Assembly: GCA_902491915.1 (NCBI GenBank)
Contig: CABUJL010000069.1
Span: 1-10,225 of the forward strand
Origin: an uncultured Collinsella sp.
Lineage (GTDB): Bacteria > Actinomycetota > Coriobacteriia > Coriobacteriales > Coriobacteriaceae
Length of the DNA: 10,225 bases
Direction: 5' to 3'
A model generated the notes under the pieces. That model saw only the letters and a list, made by a program, of their open reading frames with translations. It made no database searches and was not told the origin of the DNA. Positions 1-7,006 of this stretch are shown in pieces; position 1 is the stretch's first letter, and each line of letters starts with the position of its first letter. Position numbers and translations under genes: made by a program.

Positions 1-507
1 GACTACGGTCGCTGCATCTTTTGCGGTCGCTGCGAGGAAGCCTGCCCCATGGAGGCCATCAAGCTCACCGAGGAGTTTGAGCTGGCCGTCATGAGCAAGG
101 ACGACCTCACCAGCAAGAGCGTCTATACGCTCGAGCACTGCTCGCGTTGCGGCAAGCCGTTTGCCCCGCACAAGGAGATCGACTACGCCAAGCGCCTGCT
201 GCAAAAGACCGGCGGCATGGAGGCCATCCAGGCCGCCCGTACCGTCGGTATGTGCCAGGAGTGCAAGCGCGAGCTCGACGCCCTGCGCGCCGCCTCGGCC
301 GTAAAGACCGGCAACGCGCGCGGCATGGCTGCCAACGAGACGCTTGCGTCCGGTGAGCCCCAGGGCCCCGGCATGGAGTATCTGGGCGGCCACGGCGTGA
401 ACCCGGAGTATATCGACCGCGAGCTCAACCCCGATGCGCCCGAGATTCCCGCCGGTCCGTCGCCGGTCGAGGGCATCATCATGGATTTTGAAACGAAGGA
501 GGAGTAA
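1..507 (+). CDS. hycF: Formate hydrogenlyase iron-sulfur subunit HycF (5' partial)
   Basis: This gene starts upstream of the window; frame 1 is open from base 1 to a TAA at 505-507, giving 168 residues. It encodes the polyferredoxin-like subunit that carries electrons within the membrane-bound, cytoplasm-facing formate hydrogenlyase complex. The window opens inside the second [4Fe-4S] motif, with Cys at window residues 5, 8, 11 and 15 (CIFCGRCEEACP, almost the same as E. coli HycF). The following IKL-x-E-ELAV segment also matches HycF. A second cysteine set (residues 47, 50, 85, 88; CSRC and CQEC) corresponds to the HycF-specific C-terminal CxxC pairs around a KEIDYA segment. This separates it from ordinary NuoI. 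About 70 residues follow the last CxxC, a longer acidic and Pro/Gly-rich tail than in the E. coli protein. A strong AAGGAGGA (496-503) near its end serves the next gene. The family call is secure. Confidence 0.93.
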   Translation, partial: DYGRCIFCGRCEEACPMEAIKLTEEFELAVMSKDDLTSKSVYTLEHCSRCGKPFAPHKEIDYAKRLLQKTGGMEAIQAARTVGMCQECKRELDALRAASAVKTGNARGMAANETLASGEPQGPGMEYLGGHGVNPEYIDRELNPDAPEIPAGPSPVEGIIMDFETKEE

Positions 508-509
508 CC

Positions 510-1292
510 ATGGCCGAACCCACGCTTTTGCCCGAGCGGCTTCAGTACCGCCCGACCAAGATCGAGCTCGACGAGAGCATCGAGAAGGCCAAGGCGACCC
601 TTCTTAAGAAGATCAAGCGCTCGGTGTACGTCTACCGTGTCGACTGCGGCGGCTGCAACGGCTGCGAGATCGAGATCTTCGGTTCCATCACGCCCGTCTT
701 TGACGTCGAGCGTTTTGGCATCAAGGTCGTGCCCTCGCCCCGTCACGCCGACGTGCTTCTGTACACCGGCGCCGTGACGCGTGCCATGCGCATGCCGGCC
801 CTGCGCGCCTTTGAGGCCGCACCCGATCCCAAGATCGTGGTGTCCTATGGCGCGTGCGGCTGCACCGGTGGCATCTTCTACGATAACTACTGCGTCTGGG
901 GCGGCACGGACAAGATCTTGCCGGTCGATGTCTACATCCCCGGCTGCCCGCCCAGCCCCGCGCAGACCATCTACGGCTTTGCCATGGCGCTCGGTCTGCT
1001 GGACCAAAAGCTCCATGCCGAGACCACGGTGGAGGCTGCCGGCGAGCAGGCCGATATCCTGCACCCCGGCGTGCCGTACAAGCTGCGCGTCGCCATCGAG
1101 CGCGAGGCTCGCGCCATGAGCGGCTACCGTTACGGCCGCGACCTAGCCAACGAGTTTATGGATACGCTCGAGGGCGCGCCCAAGGGCGATATCCGCGGTG
1201 CCATGGCGCTGCTTATCGACAAGCAGGACGATCCGCGCCGCGTTGAGGTCTACTCGGCGCTGCAGGATCTGGTGCTGGCCGGAGGTCGCTAG
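510..1292 (+). CDS. hycG: Formate hydrogenlyase [NiFe] hydrogenase small subunit HycG
   Basis: This 260-residue protein is the small subunit of the group 4 [NiFe] hydrogenase, related to complex I NuoB. It holds the [4Fe-4S] cluster next to the NiFe site in the large subunit. The N-terminal block DESIEKAKATLLKKIKRS and the VYRVDCGGCNGCEIEIF block match E. coli HycG (255 residues) nearly position for position. Candidate cluster ligands are Cys46/49/52, Cys116 (SYGAC) and Cys146 (YIPGCPP). The segments RFGIKVVPSPRHAD, TGAVTRAMR and YCVWGGTDKI are family signatures. It has no Tat signal, as expected for a cytoplasm-facing hydrogenase; the twin-arginine signal of uptake hydrogenases is absent. 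The ATG at 510 sits two bases after the hycF stop behind AAGGAGGA, so the start is well supported. It ends in TAG directly abutting hycH. Confidence 0.96.
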   Translation: MAEPTLLPERLQYRPTKIELDESIEKAKATLLKKIKRSVYVYRVDCGGCNGCEIEIFGSITPVFDVERFGIKVVPSPRHADVLLYTGAVTRAMRMPALRAFEAAPDPKIVVSYGACGCTGGIFYDNYCVWGGTDKILPVDVYIPGCPPSPAQTIYGFAMALGLLDQKLHAETTVEAAGEQADILHPGVPYKLRVAIEREARAMSGYRYGRDLANEFMDTLEGAPKGDIRGAMALLIDKQDDPRRVEVYSALQDLVLAGGR

Positions 1293-1874
1293 ATGGAGCT
1301 CACGGACCGCTCTGGTTACTTTGCGGGCCCCGGCATGCTCGGCGGCTCTTTTGGCGATGCCTCGCGCGCAAGCGACGAGGCCGCCGAGGGCGTCGCCGAC
1401 CCCTGCCTGGGCCACGCTCCCGACCAGGTGGTCTTCTATGAGCTCACGCGTAAGTTTGTGGAGACCGAGGAAGACGTTCCCCAGGAGGCCTGCGACGTGC
1501 TGTACTACACGCTCGCCGTGGGCCACCACACCGGCGTGCTCGACTGCTTTGAGCCGCGCCTGTCGGTGCCGGTGAACGTGTTCTATACGCTTACCGACGC
1601 GCTGCCGGAGGGGGAGGCCAAGACCAAGTTTGAGGCCATTCGCTCCTTTGGTGAGTGCCAGCTCGATAAGGCGGCGGTGCCGTCGCTGCTCGAGGCCTGC
1701 GATGCGCTGCTCGACGAGCGCGGTTTTCGCGGTTCTGCCAAGGCTGGCATTTCGGTGTTCGACGACGACTTTGGCCTGCATGCCCAGCAGGTCGCGTTCT
1801 TAATGAAGTTCCGCGATCTGGTGGTGCGCGTGCGCGATGTGTCGGGCGTGTATCTGACGGGGAGGTTGCAGTAA
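1293..1874 (+). CDS. hycH: Formate hydrogenlyase maturation protein HycH
   Basis: This 193-residue soluble protein is homologous to HycH, a factor needed to mature the hydrogenase large subunit; its biochemical role is poorly known. From residue 46 onward the sequence (QVVFYELTRKFVE, then VLYYTLAVGHHTGVLDCFE) follows E. coli HycH closely, including the paired histidines of GHH. The E. coli protein has 136 residues. This one carries about 44 extra N-terminal residues, rich in Gly, Ala and acidic residues, with an FAGPGMLGG segment. The start at 1293 immediately follows the hycG TAG and is preceded by GGAGGT (1281-1286). The only early alternative, the ATG at 1335, has no comparable ribosome site, so the extension is probably translated. 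The TAA overlaps the next start by one base, implying translational coupling. The fact that it lies between hycG and hycI supports the assignment. Confidence 0.9.
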   Translation: MELTDRSGYFAGPGMLGGSFGDASRASDEAAEGVADPCLGHAPDQVVFYELTRKFVETEEDVPQEACDVLYYTLAVGHHTGVLDCFEPRLSVPVNVFYTLTDALPEGEAKTKFEAIRSFGECQLDKAAVPSLLEACDALLDERGFRGSAKAGISVFDDDFGLHAQQVAFLMKFRDLVVRVRDVSGVYLTGRLQ

Positions 1875-2377
1875 TGGGTCGCGTTGTGGATGGTTGTGTG
1901 AACGGCGCCCCGTTTGCGGGTATCGTGCTCACGGCGGGAAGCGTGCTGCGTGCCGACGATGCCGCTGGCCCCGTGCTCTCCAAAAAGATGGAGGACACGC
2001 CCATCGCCGGTTGGTACACCATCGACGGTGGTCAGACGCCCGAGGATGACATCATCGAGGTCAAGCGCGAACGTCCGCCGCGTTTGGTATTGGTCGATGC
2101 CGCCGACATGGCGCTGCCCGTCGGTGCCATCCGTTTGCTCGACAAGCGCGATGTGGCCCGCAAGTCGATGTTCACCACGCATTCGCTTCCCCTGTCGATT
2201 CTGATCGAAGAGATTGAGCAATCGTGTGATGATATCGTCTTCATAGGGATTCAGCCGGGCGACACGGAGTTCTACAACCCCATGTCCCCGGAAGTCTTTG
2301 ACGCCGTCGACGCCGTGTACTACGCCGTGGCCGCCAACGACTTTTCCCACTTTGTCCGCTTGGGGCAGGAGCTATAG
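1874..2377 (+). CDS. hycI: Hydrogenase 3 maturation endopeptidase HycI
   Basis: This 167-residue nickel-dependent peptidase (M52 family) should cleave the C-terminal tail of the hydrogenase large subunit HycE after nickel insertion, closing the active site. Alignment by eye with E. coli HycI places the three metal-binding residues at Asp29 (DDAAGP), Asp75 (LVDAADM) and His103 (TTHSLP). The blocks IDGGQTPEDDI, FIGIQP and FYNPMS also match. The usual Gly-Asn of the first motif reads Gly-Ser here, and DDG reads DDA. About 13 extra residues precede the first beta strand. The ATG at 1874 overlaps the hycH stop (TAATG), behind GGAGGT at 1861-1866. It is the last hyc gene, as in E. coli, and the formate channel follows 39 bases later. 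Its substrate gene hycE lies outside the window. Confidence 0.94.
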   Translation: MGRVVDGCVNGAPFAGIVLTAGSVLRADDAAGPVLSKKMEDTPIAGWYTIDGGQTPEDDIIEVKRERPPRLVLVDAADMALPVGAIRLLDKRDVARKSMFTTHSLPLSILIEEIEQSCDDIVFIGIQPGDTEFYNPMSPEVFDAVDAVYYAVAANDFSHFVRLGQEL

Positions 2378-2416
2378 CAGCGCTTGCCTCTGCTGAATAG
2401 GAAAGAAGTGATTGAC

Positions 2417-3256
2417 ATGGCAGATTCCAAGGCAGAGTACCCCGCTCCCGATTGTCTGGCGCCCGCCGCGATCGAAGCCAAGACCGAGGCCGCCGGCGTG
2501 ACCAAGGCCAACCTGCCGGTCGTAAAGGCCTTTCTGTTGGCAATGTTCGCCGGTGCGTTCATCGCCTTCGGCGGTCTGTTCTTTACCGTGTTTTTGAGCG
2601 ACAGCACGCTGGGCTGGGGTGCCCAGCGCGTCGTGGGCGGCCTGTGCTTTTGCCTGGGCCTGGTGCTGGTGCTGGTGTGCGGCGCCGAGCTGTTTACCGG
2701 CAATTCGCTTATGGTCTGCGCGCTCAAGAGCAAAAAGATCACCCTGGTCCAGATGCTCAAGGCCTGGGTTGTCGTGTGGGTCGGCAATTTTGTCGGTGCC
2801 CTGTTCATCGTCTTCTTGGTGTACATGGCCGGCATCTATAAGCTCAACGGCGAGGCGGTCGCCAACTCCATGGTGAGCGTCGCCGCCGGCAAGGTGACGA
2901 TCGACTGGGTGACGATCTTCTTCCGCGGCATCCTGTGCAACATCTTTGTGTGCCTGGCCGTGTGGATCGGTACCGCCGGCAAGACCGTGGTCGATAAGGT
3001 TGTGGGCATCCTGCTGCCGATCGCTGCCTTTGTGGCCTGCGGTTTTGAGCACTGCGTCGCCAACATGTACTTTTTGCCTATGGGCGCCGTGATGCACGCG
3101 TGCGGCTATGGTGCCGACGTCGCCGGCGCTGATGCGCTCAACGCTGCGGGCATTGCGTTTAACCTGTCCGCCGCCACGCTGGGCAACATCGTGGGCGGCG
3201 CGGTTCTGATCGCGCTCGGCTATTGGTTTGTCTACGCTAAGAAGTCCGAGGCGTAA
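2417..3256 (+). CDS. focA: FNT-family formate channel/transporter (FocA/FdhC-like)
   Basis: This 279-residue integral membrane protein belongs to the formate-nitrite transporter family, which forms pentamers that move formate across the inner membrane. About six hydrophobic segments are visible (near residues 34-60, 71-92, 112-138, 165-185, 196-210 and 250-272). Family signatures are CGAELFTGN (residues 88-96, with the loop Thr at 94), RGILCNIFVCLAVW and CGFEHCVANMY. His212 corresponds to the central pore His209 of E. coli FocA. The ATG at 2417 was chosen over the in-frame TTG at 2384 because AGGAAAGAAG lies at 2399-2408 and the TTG has no ribosome site. A soluble stretch of about 33 residues precedes the first helix. 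The close position behind hycI suggests that the channel is co-expressed with the hydrogenase and delivers or exports its substrate. Nitrite or another small anion cannot be excluded from sequence alone. Confidence 0.92.
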   Translation: MADSKAEYPAPDCLAPAAIEAKTEAAGVTKANLPVVKAFLLAMFAGAFIAFGGLFFTVFLSDSTLGWGAQRVVGGLCFCLGLVLVLVCGAELFTGNSLMVCALKSKKITLVQMLKAWVVVWVGNFVGALFIVFLVYMAGIYKLNGEAVANSMVSVAAGKVTIDWVTIFFRGILCNIFVCLAVWIGTAGKTVVDKVVGILLPIAAFVACGFEHCVANMYFLPMGAVMHACGYGADVAGADALNAAGIAFNLSAATLGNIVGGAVLIALGYWFVYAKKSEA

Positions 3257-3278
3257 GGTACCGTCTGTTTGACGTTGG

Positions 3279-3309
3279 GCCTCCCGCGGGGCGTTGCCGT
3301 GCGGGAGGC
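3279..3309 (+). terminator. GC-rich hairpin, probable transcription terminator after focA
   Basis: GCCTCCCGC (3279-3287) and GCGGGAGGC (3301-3309) form a perfect 9-bp stem. The 13-base loop can pair further (GGC 3290-3292 with GCC 3296-3298). It begins 22 bases after the focA stop. Only CTATTT follows, so the U-tract is weak. It could be a poor intrinsic terminator or a transcript-end stabiliser. It separates the hyc-foc unit from the molybdoenzyme gene. Confidence 0.6.
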
Positions 3310-3378
3310 TATTTGGGTCTGGGGCTCGTTGTCGGGCTGTTGGCCTGTTGTGTTTGGCTGATGAAAGGGGTAATCGAG

Positions 3379-5496
3379 ATGGCATCTGCTGTGAAGCGTG
3401 ACGGTCGCGCCGTGGTGACCACATGCGGGGGATGCTATACCGATTGCGCCTTTGCGGCACGCGTTGAGGACGGTCGTGTGGTGGCTGAGTTGCCGGTTGT
3501 GGGGCATCCGTGCGCGGCGCGTGCCCTGTGCGCCCGCGGGCGCCATCGCCTGGCAATGCCGTTTGACGAGCGCGACCGCATTGTGCACCCCTTGCGACGC
3601 CGCCGGGATGGCTCGGGGTTCGATGCGATTACCTGGGACGAGGCGTTTGCTCAGATTGCCGAGCGCCTTTTGGGGATTGTTGACGGGCATGGTCCGCGCG
3701 CGCTGGGCATGACGCTCGGCGTTCCCTCGTTCGACCGCTACTGGGCCTATCGCTTTATGCATGCGCTGGGTTCGCCCAACGTGTACGGTGCCGATGGCGC
3801 CTGCGAGGTAAGTCGTCTCACCGGATGGGAGCACAGCCTGGGCTACAGCCCCGCCTCCGACCTTGCGCATACCGACTGCATCATGTACCTGGGTCGTTCC
3901 ATCGTCGATTCATCGACGATGGGGGCCGTCGATGCGCTCAACGATGCGCGCCGGCGCGGGGCGAAGATCATCGTGGTTGACCCCCGGCGCAGCGGTTCGG
4001 CCGCGCTTGCCGACCGCTGGCTCCGCGTGCGTCCCGGATGCGATCTGGCGTTGCTGCTGGGTATCGCACATGTGCTGGTAGCCGAGGGCCTGTACGACCA
4101 CGAGTTCGTGGACCGCTATACCACGGGTTTTGACGAGCTGGCGCAGGCGGCTGCTGCTTGGACGCCCGAGTGGGCCGAGTCGATGTGCGACGTGCCGGCC
4201 GCAGAGATCGCCGCCACGGCGCGCGATCTAGCTGCCGCCGCGCCTGCCGCTGTGGTGGATGCGGGCTTTCATGGCGGCATCGGTATCGCGTATGCCAATA
4301 GCACCCAGACCGCGCGCGCTATCTGCTTGGTCGATGTGCTGCTGGGCTGCATCGGTCATGCGGGCGGCGCGCTCAATCCACCCACGCCGCTTGTGTTGGG
4401 CGACCTCGATCCCGCGCGCTTTGCGACGCCGCCGGTGCCTCGCGGGCCCAAGCTGGGGTCCGAGCGCTATCCACTGGTCGATCCGGTGCGCGGCCTGTGC
4501 ACGACCATCGGCCAGTCGATTCTTGCCGGCGATTTGCGCGGGCTCATCGTTTATGCCAGTAACCCCGGTGCGGGCTATGGCAATGCACAGGCTTGGCTGG
4601 GTATTTTGCAGCAGCTCGACTTGCTCGTGACGATTGATATTCGCTGGTCCGAGACGGCGCGTGCTTCTGACTTCGTGCTGCCCGACGTGACGTATCTGGA
4701 GGCCGACCGCGGCGTGGGCACGGTCGTGGGCGTCAACGACGCGCGCGTGTTCTACCGCAACGCCGTGCTGCCTGTGCAGCATGACGACACACGTCCCGGT
4801 CGGGAGATTTTTGCCGGTCTGGCGCAGGCGTGTGGCGTGGGCGAGTACTTCCAGTTTACGTCTGACGATCTGGCGGCTGCCCAGGTGGCGCCTTTTGGGA
4901 TCGATCTGGACGAGCTCATGGAGCGCGGCTGGGCCGATACGGGCATGGCGCTGCCGACGCGCACGGGTGAGCCGGTGATTCCGCTTGCCGGCGGCAAAAT
5001 TGCGCTGGCAAGCGACGTGTGGGAACGAGCCAGCCTGGGTCGTGTACCCAACTGGATCGCTCCCATGGTGGAGCCTGGCCCGGGGATGTTTCGCCTCATT
5101 AGCGGCAATCGACCCTTTGAGTCGCATACCTCGCGCAGGCTCGCGGCCCAAGGTGCCGCCGAGGCTGGGTCGGACCTGGATGCCGTGCAGATGAATGCCG
5201 ATGCTGCTGCGCATATGGGCATCGCCGACGGCGAGATCGTCGAACTCGTGAGCGATATGGGCCGCGACCGCGTGCGCGTGGAGACGACGCCGTATCTGCA
5301 TCCGGCGTGCATCTTCACCTCGGCCGCCCCCGGTGGGCGTACGTTTGACGCCGATGCCGGTGGCGCTCAGGCCCTGGGCGTCGGGCCGCTCGACCACACA
5401 CCGCTGCGTTGGGACCCGTTGACGGGTGCCGCGCTCACCCAGGAAAACGCCGTTCGCTTGGAAAAGATTGTCGCGCGCGGGGATAATGACGAGTAA
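3379..5496 (+). CDS. Molybdopterin-dependent [4Fe-4S] oxidoreductase, DMSO-reductase family, substrate unknown
   Basis: This 705-residue enzyme belongs to the bis-MGD molybdenum/tungsten oxidoreductase family. The N-terminus carries a [4Fe-4S] motif (Cys16, Cys19, Cys23 and probably Cys51 in ALCARG), then the family's WDEAF segment. The likely metal ligand is Cys142 in GACEVSRLTG, encoded TGC at 3802-3804. A thiolate ligand in this C-x-x-S setting is seen in polysulfide/thiosulfate reductase-type members. It does not resemble the Sec/Cys-His-Gly-Pro motif of FdhF-type formate dehydrogenase. Cofactor-binding landmarks include KIIVVDPRRS, YASNPG, a SETA-x-ASDFVLPDVTYLE block and the C-terminal MGD-binding domain starting near RLISGNRPFESHTS. 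There is no Tat or Sec signal, so it should be cytoplasmic. No adjacent ferredoxin or membrane-anchor gene is seen. The ATG at 3379 was chosen because AAAGGGG (3364-3370) precedes it; the ATG at 3361 and TTG at 3313 lack ribosome sites. Single-subunit cytosolic relatives include acetylene hydratase, so the substrate is open. Confidence 0.85.
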   Translation: MASAVKRDGRAVVTTCGGCYTDCAFAARVEDGRVVAELPVVGHPCAARALCARGRHRLAMPFDERDRIVHPLRRRRDGSGFDAITWDEAFAQIAERLLGIVDGHGPRALGMTLGVPSFDRYWAYRFMHALGSPNVYGADGACEVSRLTGWEHSLGYSPASDLAHTDCIMYLGRSIVDSSTMGAVDALNDARRRGAKIIVVDPRRSGSAALADRWLRVRPGCDLALLLGIAHVLVAEGLYDHEFVDRYTTGFDELAQAAAAWTPEWAESMCDVPAAEIAATARDLAAAAPAAVVDAGFHGGIGIAYANSTQTARAICLVDVLLGCIGHAGGALNPPTPLVLGDLDPARFATPPVPRGPKLGSERYPLVDPVRGLCTTIGQSILAGDLRGLIVYASNPGAGYGNAQAWLGILQQLDLLVTIDIRWSETARASDFVLPDVTYLEADRGVGTVVGVNDARVFYRNAVLPVQHDDTRPGREIFAGLAQACGVGEYFQFTSDDLAAAQVAPFGIDLDELMERGWADTGMALPTRTGEPVIPLAGGKIALASDVWERASLGRVPNWIAPMVEPGPGMFRLISGNRPFESHTSRRLAAQGAAEAGSDLDAVQMNADAAAHMGIADGEIVELVSDMGRDRVRVETTPYLHPACIFTSAAPGGRTFDADAGGAQALGVGPLDHTPLRWDPLTGAALTQENAVRLEKIVARGDNDE

Positions 5497-5548
5497 TTGA
5501 CTCAGCTGATGTATTTGACTGATCCACGTTTCTTTTGAAAGGCCGCAC
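5497..5548 (+). promoter_or_regulatory. Short gap before selA with repeated TTGACT
   Basis: This 52-base gap is AT-richer than its surroundings. It holds two TTGACT hexamers (5497-5502 and 5515-5520) and a TCAGCTGA palindrome (5502-5509). TTGACT resembles a sigma-70-type -35 box, but no convincing -10 lies at the right distance from either copy. It could be an internal promoter or operator, or merely spacer. GAAAGG (5537-5542) is the selA ribosome site. Confidence 0.2.
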
Positions 5549-7006
5549 ATGAGCGATAGCCAGAACATGTCCGATGAGGTGCGCGCACGCCTGCGCGCCA
5601 TCCCTTCCGTCAACGAGCTGCTTGCCGAGTGGCCGGTGGTGAAGGCGGTGGGGGAGACCTGCGACGCGGTGGTGCATGCCGCCGTCACGGCCGAGCTCGA
5701 CGAGGAGCGCGCCGCCATTCGCGCCGGTGCCGCCCCGCGCTCTAAGCGCGAGCTGGCATCGGCTATCGAGTGGCGTGCGCATCGCTCCGCGCTGCCGAGC
5801 CTGCGTCCCGCCGTCAACGCCACGGGTGTTGTTATCCATACAAATCTGGGTCGAGCCCCGCTCGCGGAGTCGGCCGCCAAGGCCGTGGCCGAGGTCGCAC
5901 GCGGCTACAGCACGCTCGAGTACAGCGTGGACACCTGCTCGCGCGGGTCGCGCAAAGAGCATGCCGCGCAACTCATCCGCTCGCTTACCGGTGCCGAGGA
6001 CGCGCTCGTGGTCAACAACAACGCCGCCGCGGTACTGCTGGTGCTGGCGACCCATGCCGCAGGCAAGGAGGTTATCGTCAGCCGCGGCGAGCTTGTCGAG
6101 ATTGGCGGCAGCTTCCGCATCCCCGATGTTATGGAGGCCTCGGGTGCCAAGCTCGTTGAGGTCGGGGCCACCAACCGCACGCATTTGAGCGACTACGAGC
6201 GCGCCATCACGCCCGATACGGCGATGATCCTCAAGGTCCATCCTTCCAACTATCGTATCGAGGGTTTCCACGAGGAGGTGGGTTCTCGGGAGCTTGCGGC
6301 GCTTGCTCACAAGCATGGCCTGCTGTTCTACGAGGACCAGGGGTCGGGCGCGCTTTTGCCCGATGACATCCTGGTGCGCGGCGGCGAGGAAACCACGCCG
6401 GCTTCGGTTTCGGCAGGGCTCGATCTGGTGTCGTGCTCGGGCGATAAGCTTCTCGGTGCCGCACAGGCGGGCATTATCATGGGTCGTCGCAATTTGGTCC
6501 AGGCCTGTGGGTCACATCCGCTTATGCGCGCCCTGCGCCCGGGCAAACTAGCTCTGTCGGCGCTCGAGGCCACGCTGCGTATCTACATGGACGGCGCCGA
6601 TGTTGCCCATCGCGATATTCCGGTGCTCAGCATGCTTACGCTACCGCAGGCCCATTTGGAGCGACGTGCCCGCAAGCTGCGCGATCGTATGGTCGCCGGG
6701 CTCGATAAGGCTGGCTGCCCGTGCGCCGTGCAGGTGGAGATCGTCGAGGAATCGTCGACCCCCGGTGGCGGCTCGCTGCCTACCGTGGAGCTGCCCACGA
6801 TGTGCGTGGCCGTCTACCCGGTCGACGGGCGCCTGTCCGTCGACGCGCTCAAGTGCTCGCTTGTCCAGGACTTCGACACGCCGGTCGTCACGCGAACTTC
6901 GCACGATCGCATTTTGTTTGACGTCCGTACGCTTGTGGGCGACCGCGATATCGAGACGGCGGCATCGACGCTTGCCGCATGCGTTGAGAAGGCGATTGCT
7001 CGATGA
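5549..7006 (+). CDS. selA: L-seryl-tRNA(Sec) selenium transferase SelA
   Basis: This 485-residue PLP enzyme turns Ser-tRNA(Sec) into Sec-tRNA(Sec), using selenophosphate made by SelD. In known bacteria it works as a large homodecamer. Signatures are RPAVNATGVVIHTNLGRAPL (residues 87-106), YSTLEYS, VVNNNAAAVLL, SRGELVEIGGSFRIP, VGATNRTH, VHPSNYRI and YEDQGSGAL. The PLP-binding lysine is Lys300 in SCSGDKLLGAAQAG, matching Lys295 of E. coli SelA (463 residues). The N-terminal helical region (IPSVNELL) that contacts tRNA(Sec) is present. The ATG at 5549 follows GAAAGG at 5537-5542 with six bases between. Its TGA overlaps the selB ATG (ATGA at 7003-7006), indicating translational coupling. The 52-base gap behind the molybdoenzyme gene means that the two may be co-transcribed. 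Full length with no disruption. Confidence 0.97.
   Translation: MSDSQNMSDEVRARLRAIPSVNELLAEWPVVKAVGETCDAVVHAAVTAELDEERAAIRAGAAPRSKRELASAIEWRAHRSALPSLRPAVNATGVVIHTNLGRAPLAESAAKAVAEVARGYSTLEYSVDTCSRGSRKEHAAQLIRSLTGAEDALVVNNNAAAVLLVLATHAAGKEVIVSRGELVEIGGSFRIPDVMEASGAKLVEVGATNRTHLSDYERAITPDTAMILKVHPSNYRIEGFHEEVGSRELAALAHKHGLLFYEDQGSGALLPDDILVRGGEETTPASVSAGLDLVSCSGDKLLGAAQAGIIMGRRNLVQACGSHPLMRALRPGKLALSALEATLRIYMDGADVAHRDIPVLSMLTLPQAHLERRARKLRDRMVAGLDKAGCPCAVQVEIVEESSTPGGGSLPTVELPTMCVAVYPVDGRLSVDALKCSLVQDFDTPVVTRTSHDRILFDVRTLVGDRDIETAASTLAACVEKAIAR

Noticed and set aside
183..1064. Antisense open frame of 293 codons across hycF and hycG
   Set aside because: The plus strand has unmistakable Fe-S subunit motifs throughout; the reverse frame shows no domain or ribosome site.
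3313..3378. Earlier starts (TTG 3313, ATG 3361) for the molybdoenzyme, which would add a hydrophobic N-terminus
   Set aside because: Neither has a ribosome site, and the first begins just after the hairpin. The apparent signal-like stretch comes from non-coding sequence; AAAGGGG before ATG 3379 decides the start.
3802..3804. Molybdoenzyme as a selenoprotein because of neighbouring sel genes
   Set aside because: The ligand codon is TGC (Cys), and the frame contains no internal TGA.
5497..5526. Firm sigma-70 promoter for selA from the two TTGACT boxes
   Set aside because: No acceptable -10 hexamer lies 16-18 bases downstream of either box, so it is kept only as a low-confidence regulatory stretch.
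4228..5880. Long antisense open frame (550 codons) opposite the molybdoenzyme and selA
   Set aside because: Its sequence is low-complexity, Arg/Ala/His-rich shadow coding typical of high-GC genes, and it spans two genes with clear family matches on the plus strand.
7004..7006. selA TGA as a Sec readthrough codon
   Set aside because: It forms the ATGA overlap with selB, SelA is already full length, and the frame beyond does not continue any SelA domain.
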